Positions 23,608 to 34,515 of a stretch of DNA of 64,000 nucleotides are shown here, piece by piece. Position 1 is the first letter of the stretch, and the number at the start of each line of letters is the position of its first letter. Location of the stretch: assembly GCA_963931925.1 (NCBI GenBank), contig OZ007572.1, forward strand, positions 27,547,691 to 27,611,690, read 5' to 3'. Source of the stretch: Onchidella celtica. Its lineage: Eukaryota; Mollusca; Gastropoda; Systellommatophora; Onchidiidae. Below the pieces are notes generated by a model, which searched no databases, was not told the origin of the DNA, and worked only from the letters and a program-made list of their open reading frames with translations. A program made the translations under genes and the position numbers.

Positions 23608-24338
23608 GTTAAATTCCAAGGTCCACATCTCCACTAAAACCGAGACAAAACAAACTTGATTCAGTGTGCTGCATTCTTTACAACTGTTACTGTTTCCTTT
23701 TTTGTGTCCGTGGTTCTCTGTCCGCCTGTTTTGTTTGTTTATTGTTTGTGGTTTTGTTTTTTGTTTTCACCGTCTAGGCACAGTTCTCTTCCTTTGCCTG
23801 TTTTCCTCAATTACTCCAATGGGCTCTGTTGTTGTTCTTTTGGAGGGGGGAAGGGGGTTGCGTGGCTTTGTTTTTGCTATTTTACACCAACAGCCCAGAG
23901 GAATTGCCAGCTTGTGTTTTGCTTTCCGAGTGGCCTGGATGTGTTTATGGAATGGATCCATGGAGTGGGGAGTTGCCCCCCCCCCCCCCCCGAACGGCTT
24001 TCAAGTTATCATTCAGTGCAAAGTGCCCTGAGTGTGGATTAAGTGGACATTTCTAGAGACATGTTGGCTACTTTGACATTCGTGTGAGCAGGCGGAAATG
24101 TGTTATTTAATGATGATGTGTATTTCTATTTTATCAGAAAAATATTCACAAGAGGGCAGGATTGAGCTTAAACTCGCTTAGATACGAGCAAAACACGTTT
24201 GTTTGATGATATGGATTTGGGCATGGGACAGACGGATGTCGATTTTTTAAATTATTTATTTAATTTGATTTTCAGACTACTGTATAATTATATGGGTCTG
24301 TATTTTACGACACTTTACGTAATGATTTTCACTTTTAG
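23608..24338. other. Unannotated stretch
   Basis: Contains a G-rich patch near 23845 and a C18 run near 23977. No gene recognised. Confidence 0.5.
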
Positions 24339-24501
24339 TGCATGCAGAGGTGCATAGAGCAGTAGTAATGATTCAAGAAGAAAATCTTTCACAGTTATTT
24401 GGAGAAGAACTGGTTCAAAAGGTACAGGGTTTAGGTCCAAATGATAGAGCTCTTGAAATGAAATCCTTTACCTCACATGAAGCTAGAAATGCCAATATCT
24501 G
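24339..24501 (+). other. Unidentified exon-like open segment
   Basis: After an acceptor-like TTTTCACTTTTAG ending at 24338, a frame reads HAEVHRAVVMIQEENLSQLF and on through GEELVQKVQGL and PNDRALEMKSF before a stop at 24501. A donor-like CAAAAG|GTACAG at 24421/24422 would give an 83-bp internal exon. Composition is protein-like, but I recognise no family, and no neighbouring exon was found. A chance frame or part of an old repeat is equally possible. Confidence 0.2.
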
Positions 24502-25329
24502 AGGTTACTTCACAGTTGCTGGGGAGGGGGAGGGGGCTGGGCTGTGCACCTCTTCAGTACAGTGAGACTAGATCTGTTTCCAGAGACGAATGTGATGAAA
24601 GAAAAATAAATTCCTTAAAAATAGTGCCAGAAGTGGCGTATGTTGGACACCACTGTGAGCGGAATTTGAAGAAGCCTGCGCCCTTGCCAGGTCCTCCAAT
24701 TTGCTGTGGCTAAAACAACTTCAGCGTACACATCACTTCAAAAAGAAAATAATTAAAGATTACTTTAAAAAGCAGGTTTTGAATGTGGGGCTTTTGCATG
24801 TAAACAGTTTGCTGGAGTTTCCATTCCAGTTATTTCCAAGTGCTCGTTCCACAGCCCTAGATCAAAAACACGATAGTGGAGATCTCCGGCACCCCACACA
24901 GACGGATACTCATATCAGAGACACAGTGACACAGATGCGAGCCCAGGAATAATTAGGCCCATTATGTCACTTCCCTGTGTTTGACCTCCTGTCTAAATTA
25001 GCCCGGCCAGACGTCGCCTCTATTTATTCATTACCCACACTGGTTTAGCTATGTCGGCGTCCTGAGGGGGTAAGGTGGAGTGTAGTGAGGATCCTTTGCC
25101 ATCCAATTTATTTCATTTATACACTGTCATTTTCCGCCAGCTTCCTTTTCTTTTGTCTGTCTGTCTCGCCTTTCTTGTTCTGTCATTATCGAATTCGCCC
25201 TCTTTATTATGTATTTTTGCCGTTTCGACTCTCTCGTTTTTTTTTTTGTTGCTTTTTTTGTTGTTGTTGTTGTTGTTGTCGTTTTTTTTGTTTGATAGAA
25301 CTGTGCGTCCATTTTCAGCAGAATGAGGT
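24502..25329. other. Unannotated stretch
   Basis: A (TTG)n patch lies at 25258-25279. 24900-25060 has many homeobox-like AATTA/ATTA words and could be regulatory, with nothing firmer than composition to support it. Confidence 0.4.
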
Positions 25330-25495
25330 TGTCCTATCAGTGGCGAGACTTGGGCCCTTATCAGGCGACCGAAGAGTTAGTTCCGAAAAGAGGCTACGAG
25401 AAATTACTCGGGTGGTCTCCGCTATCCAGCGGGATTTGAACTCGGAATCTTCTCGCACATGTGCCAAGAGCTCTAGTCACGGGGTCAGTGTGCTG
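25330..25495 (-). mobile_element. tRNA-type SINE, - strand
   Basis: Read on the - strand, a tRNA-like head shows an A-box region GTGACTAGAGCTCTTGG (+ strand 25464-25480) followed about 20 bases later by a B box GAGTTCAAATCCC (25431-25443). This is the internal pol III promoter layout of tRNA-derived SINEs. It is not a functional tRNA: acceptor and anticodon stems do not pair. The body continues about 100 bases; the 3' end and family are not defined. Confidence 0.6.
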
Positions 25496-26694
25496 GCAGT
25501 ATTGTTTGCGTCGTGTTTTTGTTTCTCTACTCATGACTTTGTCCCATTCACTCTCTTGAACATCTATTTGCCAGCATTCTGTACACAAACTGTACAGTAA
25601 AGGTGATCACAGAATAATGGTCCAACACATTTCTCAGCTAGTATTTGAAAACCCAGGTGGAAAAACGACTTTAATCACAATCTTATCCATGAAACTGAAG
25701 AAAATCAGTTTTTTCAAGTTGAACACCCTCAAGTGCATTGTTATTGGAGATAAAGAAAACCAACCTGTTTCATCAGAGGGAAGCTTTACTTAAGTAGAAA
25801 AATTGAGATTTTGGCAAAATAGGATAGTAATAAGTTTTCTAAATAATCAAATATCTTTCAAATTGGACTATAGTCGTCCTTCCTTCTGGGTCTTCAGTTG
25901 TGTCTGCTGCTGCATCCCCTTGCTACCGATGGAAGAATGGCAATATTTGAAGTGGTTCTTCAGCTACATCCTATCTTCATGTTCAATCAAACAGTAAACA
26001 GCCACAAGCACTGCGGTGGTTTCTCCACTACATCCCTGGTTCAGCCATGATAGTGGCAACCACAGCAGTGATTCTTTTCAACTACACCCATTGTTTAACC
26101 CATAAACCTGTCACTTGGTGCGGCTGTAGCAGTAGATAAAGAAGGAATATACTTTTATCTACGACCAGGACTGTTATGTCTACAATATAACCCGAATCAT
26201 GTGGCGGTTTGTTCGGCCACACCTGTACGCTGTATCTATTTTCAGACCGTCCATCAGAACTTTCAAACAAACCCGCCCATTATTCTGTTTTCCTTTCCAT
26301 GTGGGCCTGGGTCTTTCCTCTACCTTCCGTTCTTCCTCCTGCAAGAAGCAACGTGCCCCGCGGGCAACTGGCGCACATACGCACGCCAAGCATAGCAGAA
26401 CACTTTGTTTTTCTTTTCCTCTTCAGACTCGTGAGTACATCATTCTGAGTGAGATACGCCCTTCATGAGGGTCTTGTGTGAGCACAGCTTGCAATTCAGC
26501 ATTTTTTAATAATGCACGGTTGCCGTTACCGAAATGATATAGTTTTCATTTAACTCAATGATATTGATAGGGTTTTATAAAACTCAGTGGACCGACAGAC
26601 ATCGAGCTGTATAATTGTTTTCTTTTACAATGCTCAGTGTGACTTCAGCGCACTTTTTAGTTGTTGTTGTTTTTTAATAATGCCTGCTAATCAC
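25496..26694. other. Unannotated stretch
   Basis: No gene recognised. Overlapping frames at 26180-26470 on both strands have no family resemblance. Confidence 0.5.
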
Positions 26695-26874
26695 CAGTGG
26701 TGGATCTACTGTGAAACTAATGAAGCTTAAGCTGCAGTGCCCTTAACTCCTGGAGTGGCCCTGAAGAAACATTTTTAATGAGTGAAATTTGCTTTTGCCT
26801 CATTGTTTGCTGGTTGCGCAGGGGCCTCATGACAGTTCAAGTTTCAGTCAGGGGCCCAAAAATGTCCGTCACCT
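26695..26874. mobile_element. Degenerate hAT MITE
   Basis: The left end CAGTGGTGGATCTAC is hAT-like; the right end, read inward, is AGGTGACGGACATTTTTGGG. Possible 8-bp target duplications CTAATCAC (26687-26694) and CCAATTAC (26875-26882) match at 6 of 8. Internal GGGGCC words occur as in the element at 19097. The age and exact right end are uncertain. Confidence 0.45.
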
Positions 26875-27412
26875 CCAATTACCATTGTTTGCATTGCGAT
26901 TTATATCACAACGTTACAGTCGGGAAAACTCTTTAATTGCCAATAAGATATCAATTTGACAAGGGAAATATCTTGTAGTTATATTGAAGTTTAATAATAG
27001 AAAGGAAGAAAACAGAGCATGAAACATGCAGAAGGGATGACGAATGCTGTGTGTGTTCCAGATTGTTTTCAGTTCTTCCCCAAATCGTTTTTTTTTTTTT
27101 TTTTGTAGGACAGAAACGAACGGGAGCACAGACCCAGCATGCTTTTACACGAACATTATCTGACATAATCATTCCATTCCAAACTTTCTCCTGCCTTTCC
27201 ACCGTTCATCATTTATTCTTTGACCTAGTCATTCACATCTTGTAATGTGATATTTTTTAAAAGTATAAGACATAATTCACTCAACTGGCCTCCTTGAAGC
27301 TGAAGAATTTACGCATTTAATAACTCATTTCCTTACTCAGAAGAGGACTCATCCACTCACCTGTTCCCCAATCTACGCACACATATGAGAAATGACTCCG
27401 CGCACGGTTACC

Positions 27413-27415
<3 letters not shown>
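26875..27415. other. Unannotated stretch
   Basis: A long T run at about 27089-27106 and otherwise single-copy sequence; no gene. Confidence 0.5.

Positions 27416-27503
<88 letters not shown>
27416..27503 (+). repeat. (CT)n microsatellite
   Basis: About 88 bases of pure CT. Confidence 0.98.
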
Positions 27504-27505
<2 letters not shown>

Positions 27506-28009
27506 CCCCCTTTCCTTCCCCTCACAGTCACTTATTCTAGGAACAATCCGTTTATCATCATTAGACGCATAATAGGGAACAAAGATTCACAGAAAAAAAC
27601 GTATTTCCTGGCCAACTGAAATCCCCAGACTGCCGTATTGAAATGTGACGCACAACTCTGTTAGTATAATACTTAAGCTCACGAGTGACTGTACCCCAGT
27701 GATGACCTAATTCAGTTGAGTACTTAACCAGCCTTTACTCACCCTTGTCACCAGCGCGTGTTTTTTCGCTGAGGAAACGCAGAGGGGAGAGCCCGACTGG
27801 TGATCAATAAAGTATCACTGTTGTTGAGGACAACTCGAAAACACTCATGGTGGAAAATCCATATTATTGTTCTGGATTATTTTTGTCGATATGAGGTCGG
27901 CTCATGCAATGCCTTATATGGGTGTACATGTGTGTCTTCTTAGATTTCATGCCTGCTGTGGTTGCATTGTTCTTGTTATGCATAAAGTTGATCAATCTGC
28001 TAGGGAGAG
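27504..28009. other. Unannotated stretch
   Basis: No gene recognised. Confidence 0.5.
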
Positions 28010-28180
28010 CATCTATCTGTCTGTCTGTCTGTCTGTCTGTCGTGTCTGTCTGTCATGTCTGTCGGTCGGTCGGTCTCTGGTCTGTCTGTCTGTCGGTCTC
28101 TGGTCTGTCTGTCTGTCTGCCGGCCGGTAGGTCTCTGGTCTATATGTATGTCTATCTGTTTGTCTTTCTGTCTGTGTGTC
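28010..28180 (+). repeat. (CTGT)n/(CGGT)n tract
   Basis: TGTC tetranucleotides mixed with GGTC words and a GGTCTCTGGTCTGTCTGTC unit repeated about three times. Confidence 0.9.
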
Positions 28181-28449
28181 TGACTATCCTTTTATCCATC
28201 TGTGTTACAGTCTCCGCGCGTATCTATTTACCAGTCTTCATCAGTCGACTGTGATTGTCCAATTTTTGTTTTCTCATCAGCTGGCACATTCTGTCTAACG
28301 CCAGCTCTTAAATTCATTGCATTCAAACTTTCAACGTTTGATTAACTCCTGTCAACAAACCCTGCCATGCATGCTAGAGCATGTTCAAATCGGACCTTCT
28401 GGTAAGAAAGGACGTAAACAAACATTCTGTTGTCTGTGTGGAATTAGAT

Positions 28450-28614
28450 CAGTTTTTCTCAACTTTTTTTTTTTATCTCACGCACCAGTTGAATTTTCGA
28501 ATAAAACATGTGCCACGCCATGCGATTGGACAAAGTTAGTATACAGTATTATGTCCCTGCGCCCTTTTCTGAAGTCCCACCAAAATGGTGCACGCCCTAC
28601 CTTGAGAAATACTG
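28450..28614. mobile_element. hAT MITE with exact 8-bp target duplication
   Basis: A 165-bp element whose ends are CAGTTTTTCTCAA and, read inward from the right, CAGTATTTCTCAA (12 of 13). Exact target duplications AATTAGAT lie at 28442-28449 and 28615-28622. The right arm contains CACCAAAATGGTGCACGCCC, which is also present in the related element at 59745-60582. Non-coding; needs a transposase in trans. The perfect duplication suggests it is younger than the one at 21608. Confidence 0.85.
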
Positions 28615-28622
28615 AATTAGAT

Positions 28623-29113
28623 TCGTTCATTTTTTTTTTTTGTTTTTTTTTTTTGTGGTTTTCTTTATTTACCCCTGTTAGTTGAAGCCCTATTTGTGCA
28701 TTATTCCTTCCACCATCTATTGATTTTTCCACCAACAAAGACGACTGGTATTTCGATAGCTATCAGCGCGCCACAAAGAGAAAAACACAACCAGACCGAG
28801 TCGATTATCAGCCATGATTGTAATCGCGACGTCAGGCTGGTGAGCCCCGACGGTGCCACAGGTATCCAACTGATGGGAAAATCGATACCAGCTAACAGAG
28901 GGCTTTATAATTTATAGCAGACCTTTGTATGGCAAGGGCTACACCATGTGCACCGCAACCTTTTACTCATTTGTTGCAAGTAATCTAAAAACTGGGTTAT
29001 GTCAGATTAAAGCGTGACAGTTTTTGATTTTGGCATGGACGTGATTGGTAATGATGGCAAAATGTCCTAGGGTTTTTTGTTTGTTTGTTTGTGTTTCTGT
29101 TGTTGTCAAAAAT
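28623..29113. other. Unannotated stretch
   Basis: T runs at 28630-28655, otherwise single-copy; no gene. Confidence 0.5.
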
Positions 29114-29261
29114 GGTTGGTGGCCGCTTCTGTGAGGGTTTCCTTCCGTCCTATCGTTCTGTTATATACAATTACTGTCTATCGTCTTGCCTTTTCCCAGC
29201 ACTGTGTGACCGCTATCGGGTGGACTTGCTTTCTCCAAACTCTCCAAACTCAAATTCAGAC
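29114..29261 (+). repeat. Dispersed repeat family R1, copy 4
   Basis: Complete-looking copy: TGGTTGGTGGCCGCTTCTG head, CCGTCCTATCGTTCTG, CTGTCTATCGTCTTGCC, AGCACTGTGTGACCGC and GGACTTGCTTTCTCCAAACT, with the last element duplicated (CTCCAAACTCTCCAAACTC). It runs directly into a (TTG)n repeat at 29264-29284. Confidence 0.75.
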
Positions 29262-29404
29262 TATTGTTGTTGTTGTTGTTGTTAGCGATGTCTTACCCCC
29301 CTTTTTTTTTTTAAACTGCTGTGGGGATCTGAACACACACCTTATTGCCCTCGGTCCGCCGGCGCTGTAGGTTCTTACTTACTTGTTATACAACATTGTA
29401 CCTG

Positions 29405-29475
29405 TCGCTGTACTTCTTTGGCGCAGTAGTCTAGTGACCACAACTCTGATTCGAATTCCATTCCAAGATGGCAGT
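29405..29475 (+). mobile_element. tRNA-like SINE head
   Basis: TGGCGCAGTAGTCTAGTG at 29419-29436 resembles a pol III A box and GATTCGAATTCC at 29448-29459 a B box. The interval between them is shorter than in a tRNA, so this is a diverged SINE head and not a tRNA gene. The SINE body may extend toward 29700, but I cannot define its end. Confidence 0.45.
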
Positions 29476-29968
29476 TCAGCGTAACTAAATAGTTACTATC
29501 TGGCGATATTTTTGAGACACTTGTCGTCTTGACTTTGTGTGCATCTCTGATTTTGCCATTTTGGGTTGAAAAGAGAAGTAGGTCACCAACAAGACCTAAA
29601 TGTATTTTTCCTAGGATATCTGAAGATGTAAAAGGTATACACCCAGTCTCAACCATGGACATGCCGACATGCCAAGCACTGGTACTATTACAGAAAAACA
29701 CTTAGACAAGCGCCAGACCGTGACCCCTCCCTTCGTGGAGACTAGGCGTTTCCCCCGGGAAGTGATGCTCTTATCAAAGGCTTGTCGCAGTTATTTTATG
29801 TCTTATGTTGTTTTATGGCGGCGGACGTCATGCATAATTGGCTAATTAGCATCCTGACATTGTTCAGGCAGGCAGAGAGAATCATGGGTATGAGTAGGGA
29901 TGGTGTAAGAACAGAGATGGGAGTTAACATGCAGCATGGAGAGGCAGGATATTATGGGATTCGACATA
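29476..29968. other. Possible SINE body and unannotated DNA
   Basis: A 109-codon - strand frame covers 29375-29701, but it includes the tRNA-like head and has no domain; not considered a gene. Confidence 0.4.
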
Positions 29969-30136
29969 GGCGAGGCGCTCACCAGCCGATTTTGATCGGC
30001 TGACGTTAGATGGAGACGTGACGACTGTATTTTCAGTAAGATCTGGTGCACTTGGCAGCTAGTTTGTACTCTTCACTGCCCTGACGTCACCAACCAACTA
30101 GTCAACCGATCAAAATCGGCTTGTGCACTCCGGGCC
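29969..30136. mobile_element. CRE-containing inverted-repeat element, copy 2
   Basis: About 168 bp with long imperfect inverted arms sharing AGCCGATTTTGATCGG (left 29984, right about 30105 inverted) and a TGACGTCA-like site in the right arm (30082) with a GACGTGACGAC counterpart in the left. The element starts and ends AGGC/GCCT. Size, arm sequence and the central AGATCTGGTGCACTTGGC match copy 1 at 10350-10516. No transposase, and superfamily unknown. Confidence 0.7.
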
Positions 30137-30219
30137 TTATAACTGTGTCATGGGTCGTGGTTTGTACTGGGAAAACGATCTGTACTTGTTTCTCTCATCC
30201 CTGTCCTCGTTGATCTTGT

Positions 30220-30372
30220 TTATTGATGATGTTGTTGCTGCTGTTGTTGTTTGATGCATGCTGATGTTGTTTGATGGATATTGATGTTGTTGTTTGATGG
30301 ATGTCGATGTTGTTGTTTGATAAGTGCTGATGTTGTTTGATGGATGCTGATGTTGTTGTTCTGGTTTGTTGA
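30220..30372. repeat. GATGTTGTTG minisatellite
   Basis: Imperfect units of TTGTTTGATGGATG plus TGATGTTG, about 25-30 bases each, repeat five to six times. Confidence 0.9.
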
Positions 30373-32758
30373 CGGAAAATGTTCTGCGAGATTTTCATCA
30401 TAGAATTTCATGATAGAAGGGCAGACAGGCGGTCAGGCTTCAAATGTAATTTCAAAGGAGAATAAGAGGAAAGAAGCCCCTGATATTCATGATAAAAACA
30501 GTCATAAAATGATGTATTAGTATTTAATGAAGATGTTGATGGAAGCTTGTCATGCTATGCCATCGATGGCCATTGTCCATTAAATATACTACTAAGTCAG
30601 GTCAGACCCTCAGCCCACAGACAGCTTAATCACCGGCCCTGGGGCTCTGATTTCCTGACCCGAGCTATCATGACCATTATGGGTCTCTGGCACGCAAATG
30701 TCACTCGGTTTTGGTACTGCTAGAGTACTCGGGTCTGTTTCAATGGTTGTGGTCCCTGAGGATGTCATGTATCGTGGTCTGTGCTCACTGTCACAGCTGA
30801 GTAGTATCTTAGTTATGAACATGAGATAGCGCTTGGGGTTCTTTATCTCTTCAAAGAGTCTGTCAGTCATTTGAGTTAGTATGCGATTTTTCGTTCACTC
30901 CAACGCAATTTGAAAGCAAATAAAAATGATGGAGTGGACAAGTTTTTCTTTACCGAAGACAGCAGAAGGACAGTGAAATCGTCTTTAGCATTGGTATTGT
31001 TGACCTGGTCATTTAAAACCTGTTTAGTTCAGACATTAATGTTGTCGCTGAAGAAGCAGACCCTGAAGCTGTCTAAAAATGTGCAGAAAGAGCTGCATAC
31101 AGCACAATGTGCCTACCACCACAGAGCAGTCACAATAATTGTTTCCGTGTGGCACACATGAGCAGCTACCTAACACTTAATACATTGTACCTGGTTCCAG
31201 GTACCTGACTGGCGTCTTAGCAACTGGCAATCAATAATTCTTTCTCTTGCTCCTCCCCTGCTATTGCCCTTTTCCTGATGCTATTTACTATAGAATGATT
31301 ATGAATAGCAGCAGTCACTCCATACGGCGGTTAGTCCTCTGTAAAGCTGGTACTGAAGAGAAAACGGGGGGGGGGGGGGGGGGATGAAAATGGTATGACG
31401 TTTATGTCGGTGATTTTGCCAGTTTGCCAGTTTTGCCAAATTTTGTACACTTTTCTGTGAATGGGTAAGTTGGATATCTGGATGTGTGGATTTGACATAG
31501 AGCTGTTGGGTAAGCAAGATTCCCCATTTCTGAGCGAGAAATGTGAGCTTGTTTGAGATTGGTATGCGTTTAGGGTGAGAACAGTTAAGTTAATGGCCTG
31601 TTTATAGTACGACATTAAACTTTCTTGACAAGAATTACCTACATTATTAGTTTTGTGAACGGAGAACTGCGCGAGGTCTGCTTGCGCCGTGATTTGTTTC
31701 TGAAAGTGCAAAGAGTGCTTTTTCCAAGAACTAGAACTAGTACGATGGCGCCAGTAATAGCATAGAACTTAATAATTATCTTAAGAGGTTTAAGGGTGCA
31801 ACTGGAATTTTCAGAAGTAGATCCAGGTGATGGTAGTATGATCTAGGCAATGATTGTGTGGAGCTTGCTGGTTCGCGAAGCAGGACATACACCAGCGCTG
31901 GTCGCTGCCGAATTTGGAGCAAATATATCACATTTCTGGCTTCATGGCTTTACGAATATGCTATGATTCATGTCTGTGTATACCCTAAACATTCACCTGA
32001 ACGTGGGTTCCTTGTGATCTACGTGTGGCAGCGTTGAGTTGTTAGCCCACCTGTTCTTTCAAAGATAAAGATCTGTTAACTCTGTTGGAGCAAATCTGGG
32101 AACATAAGCGTGTAGTTGTCTTCTTGTGTCATTGCACGCCTGCTTGCCTGCCCATATGGGTGTCTTTTCCACATATCGGGTAACGGAGCATTTAGATGAA
32201 AAAGTATTATGAGTTATAGCCATTATTTGTGCTCTTGGTTCCCTAGTTTATTGGCGTGGCATTTTCCGAAAGGGAAAAAAATGTGAATGTATTCTCCAGA
32301 GTACGTCAGGAGTTTCTTTCGCAATGTTCTGTATAGATTTCAAGGTTAGGGATTGGTTTTCGATAAACACTCTTAGGTGAACAAGACGTTGTAAAATTTA
32401 GTTTCACGACATGTGGTTTGCTTAAAGTGTACTGTTAGAGAAATCCCAACATCTGTAAGTTCTCACGCTCGTATCCTTTGGAGAGCTGGAGCCGAATTTC
32501 ATTGGGTAGATTCACGGTTATTGTTGGAGGGATTTCAGGGTGAAGATCTGGGACGGTAGAGCAAAGCTTTGGGTGACGTTGTCGCTTGTGACCCAGAATT
32601 GCTGATTACAAGACTGGCATACAAAGAAAGGAGATGATCATGTTACCCTTTGTGGTAGAGTTTAATTAAGATATCTCTACCCAGAGCCTGCGGTCTGTGG
32701 GAAAGACATACAAAAAGCGTCGTGTTCAGTCCCATAACTGACGGTTGTCATTTTTAAG
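30373..32758. other. Unannotated 2.4-kb stretch
   Basis: Single-copy DNA with a G run at 31367-31383. No gene, repeat or RNA recognised up to the left end of the hAT element. Confidence 0.5.
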
Positions 32759-32767
32759 CAGGGCTGC

Positions 32768-32910
32768 GGAGTCGGAGTCGGGAGTCGGGAGTCGGAAGGT
32801 TTCTGAGTGGAGTCGGAGTCGAAAAAAAAAGAAGGCCGGAGTCGGAGTCGGAGGCTACGTGAGCTGGAGTCGGAGTCGGAGAAAAACGTTCCGACTCCCG
32901 ACTCCGATGA
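32768..32910 (+). repeat. Left subterminal GAGTCG repeat array
   Basis: GGAGTCGGAGTC-type words recur about eight times in direct orientation, with two inverted copies (GACTCCCGACTCC) near 32892. Clusters of short motifs next to the termini are a known transposase-binding arrangement in hAT elements; the binding role here is inferred. Confidence 0.8.
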
Positions 32911-33699
32911 CCATAAAAAAAATGTCTGGAAAATTATTTACAATGAAGTAATGACCTATGGCCTGTTCTCTATAGGCCTAGTCAATGTCTAATTCCAGTG
33001 TGTGAAGGCCCTTTTCTAGGCCTATTGAGTATTTTGGTCTCTAGTCTCTATATATTATATTAGCTACTGAGGTAGCTACCCCTAAACTGAAAGTGAAACT
33101 GAAACTGAAACTGCTATGTTGGTTGTTTCTGTTGCTTTTTCAAGGAGTAGGACTATGAGGTAGTAACCATTGCATTGAGAGTGAATTGAAAGTAAACATC
33201 ATTTTGAAATACCTCCAGTTTTTACTCACAGTTGAGTTTGCAGTTTGCAGTCCTCAAGAAGATATTGAAGGTCTTATTTTGTTTGCCAATTGCCAAGCCA
33301 GAATTTTCATGCAGGTAAGTGAACTACATGTACAAGTAAAAATCAATATTTGACTGTTGCAGTGTGCAGGCCCAGTTCTAGGCCATAGCATGCAGAAAAT
33401 AGACTTTCCCCTGCTCTCTTCATCCCCTTTTTTCTCCTCCCCCTTCTCCCCGCCCATCACCCTCAATTCGGCCTATGACTTTGACCTCCCAACTCACCCC
33501 CCCCCCCATCACCTTTTTTGTCCTAGAGTGCTGAAATGCTGTACACATCTTCATCGTATCTACTTACCTTCCCCATTGTTTCCAACAGAACATTAAAAGT
33601 CTTTTTTAAAAATATTTCTTAAAGTGGCCAAAGTTACCCGTTTGGTTCAGTCGATTCGACTGATGTGTTTCATTTGACACTAAATATAAAATATAACTG

Positions 33700-33927
33700 T
33701 ACTGCTTGACTCCATGCAAGTGTCATATCTTTGTTTTGTTATTTTTTTTATTATTGTTGTTACTATCCTTTCTCATCCAGCTTTAATTCATTATCTATTG
33801 TTATTTATTATTATTATTTTCTTCACTGGTATTAGTAGTATACACAATTTTCACTATTGTTATAATTTTTGTATCATTTTCATAATTGCTTCTGTTATTT
33901 ATATTATTATCATTATCATCACTGATA

Positions 33928-33958
<31 letters not shown>

Positions 33959-33975
33959 AATTATCATCATAATGT
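33700..33975. repeat. ATT-rich low-complexity tract in hAT leader
   Basis: TTATTATTA runs and related AT-rich sequence, with a pure (ATT)n block near 33925-33955. It lies between the left end and the transposase gene. Confidence 0.85.
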
Positions 33976-34193
33976 ATAACTAAAATGTCCTGCAATTCGA
34001 CTAGATCTACTTTCACTGAAGCTTTCTCTGTTACAAGTTAAACAAACAAAAATTATACCAAAATTATACTTCAACTCTAAATATAGTATAAAAATTATAC
34101 AAAAACTATACAGTATAAAAAAAAAACACCTATACCTACTTTCTCGCTATACATTATTCTCTCACTTTGCCGAGCAATCTACGATCGTATTTG

Positions 34194-34343
34194 TGCTCAA
34201 ATGTAACACAATTGAGCATTCTACAAGTATAGTTGTGTGCTCAAATGTAACATGACTGAGCATTCTACAAGTAATAATTGTGGGCTCAAATGTGACATGA
34301 CTGAGCATTCTACAAGTATAGTTGTGGGCTCAAATGTAACACG
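34194..34343 (+). repeat. 45-bp tandem repeat upstream of transposase
   Basis: GCTCAAATGTAACATGACTG followed by AGCATTCTACAAGTATAGTT occurs at 34194, 34239, 34284 and, cut short, at 34328, a period of about 45. The array lies 170-320 bases before the transposase start, where promoter or leader sequence would be expected. Confidence 0.9.
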
Positions 34344-34515
34344 TTGCGCAAGCAGAAATCATGCATCAATAAAAATGCTATTCCTGTCCACTCAGTTGCG
34401 ATTGTCTTTCTGGTAGTAGTTGTGGTAGTCTTGTGTCCTTTTCCAATAGGAACAAAAATCCTTTCTTTATTTTAATTCTTTTTCTTTTCTTTTTTTCACG
34501 GTAGTGTTCTTCACA

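Noticed and set aside
25430-25490. tRNA gene on the - strand
   Set aside because: No cloverleaf pairing; consistent with a tRNA-derived SINE.
29405-29475. tRNA gene
   Set aside because: A- and B-box-like words are present, but the stems do not pair and spacing is too short; recorded as a SINE head.
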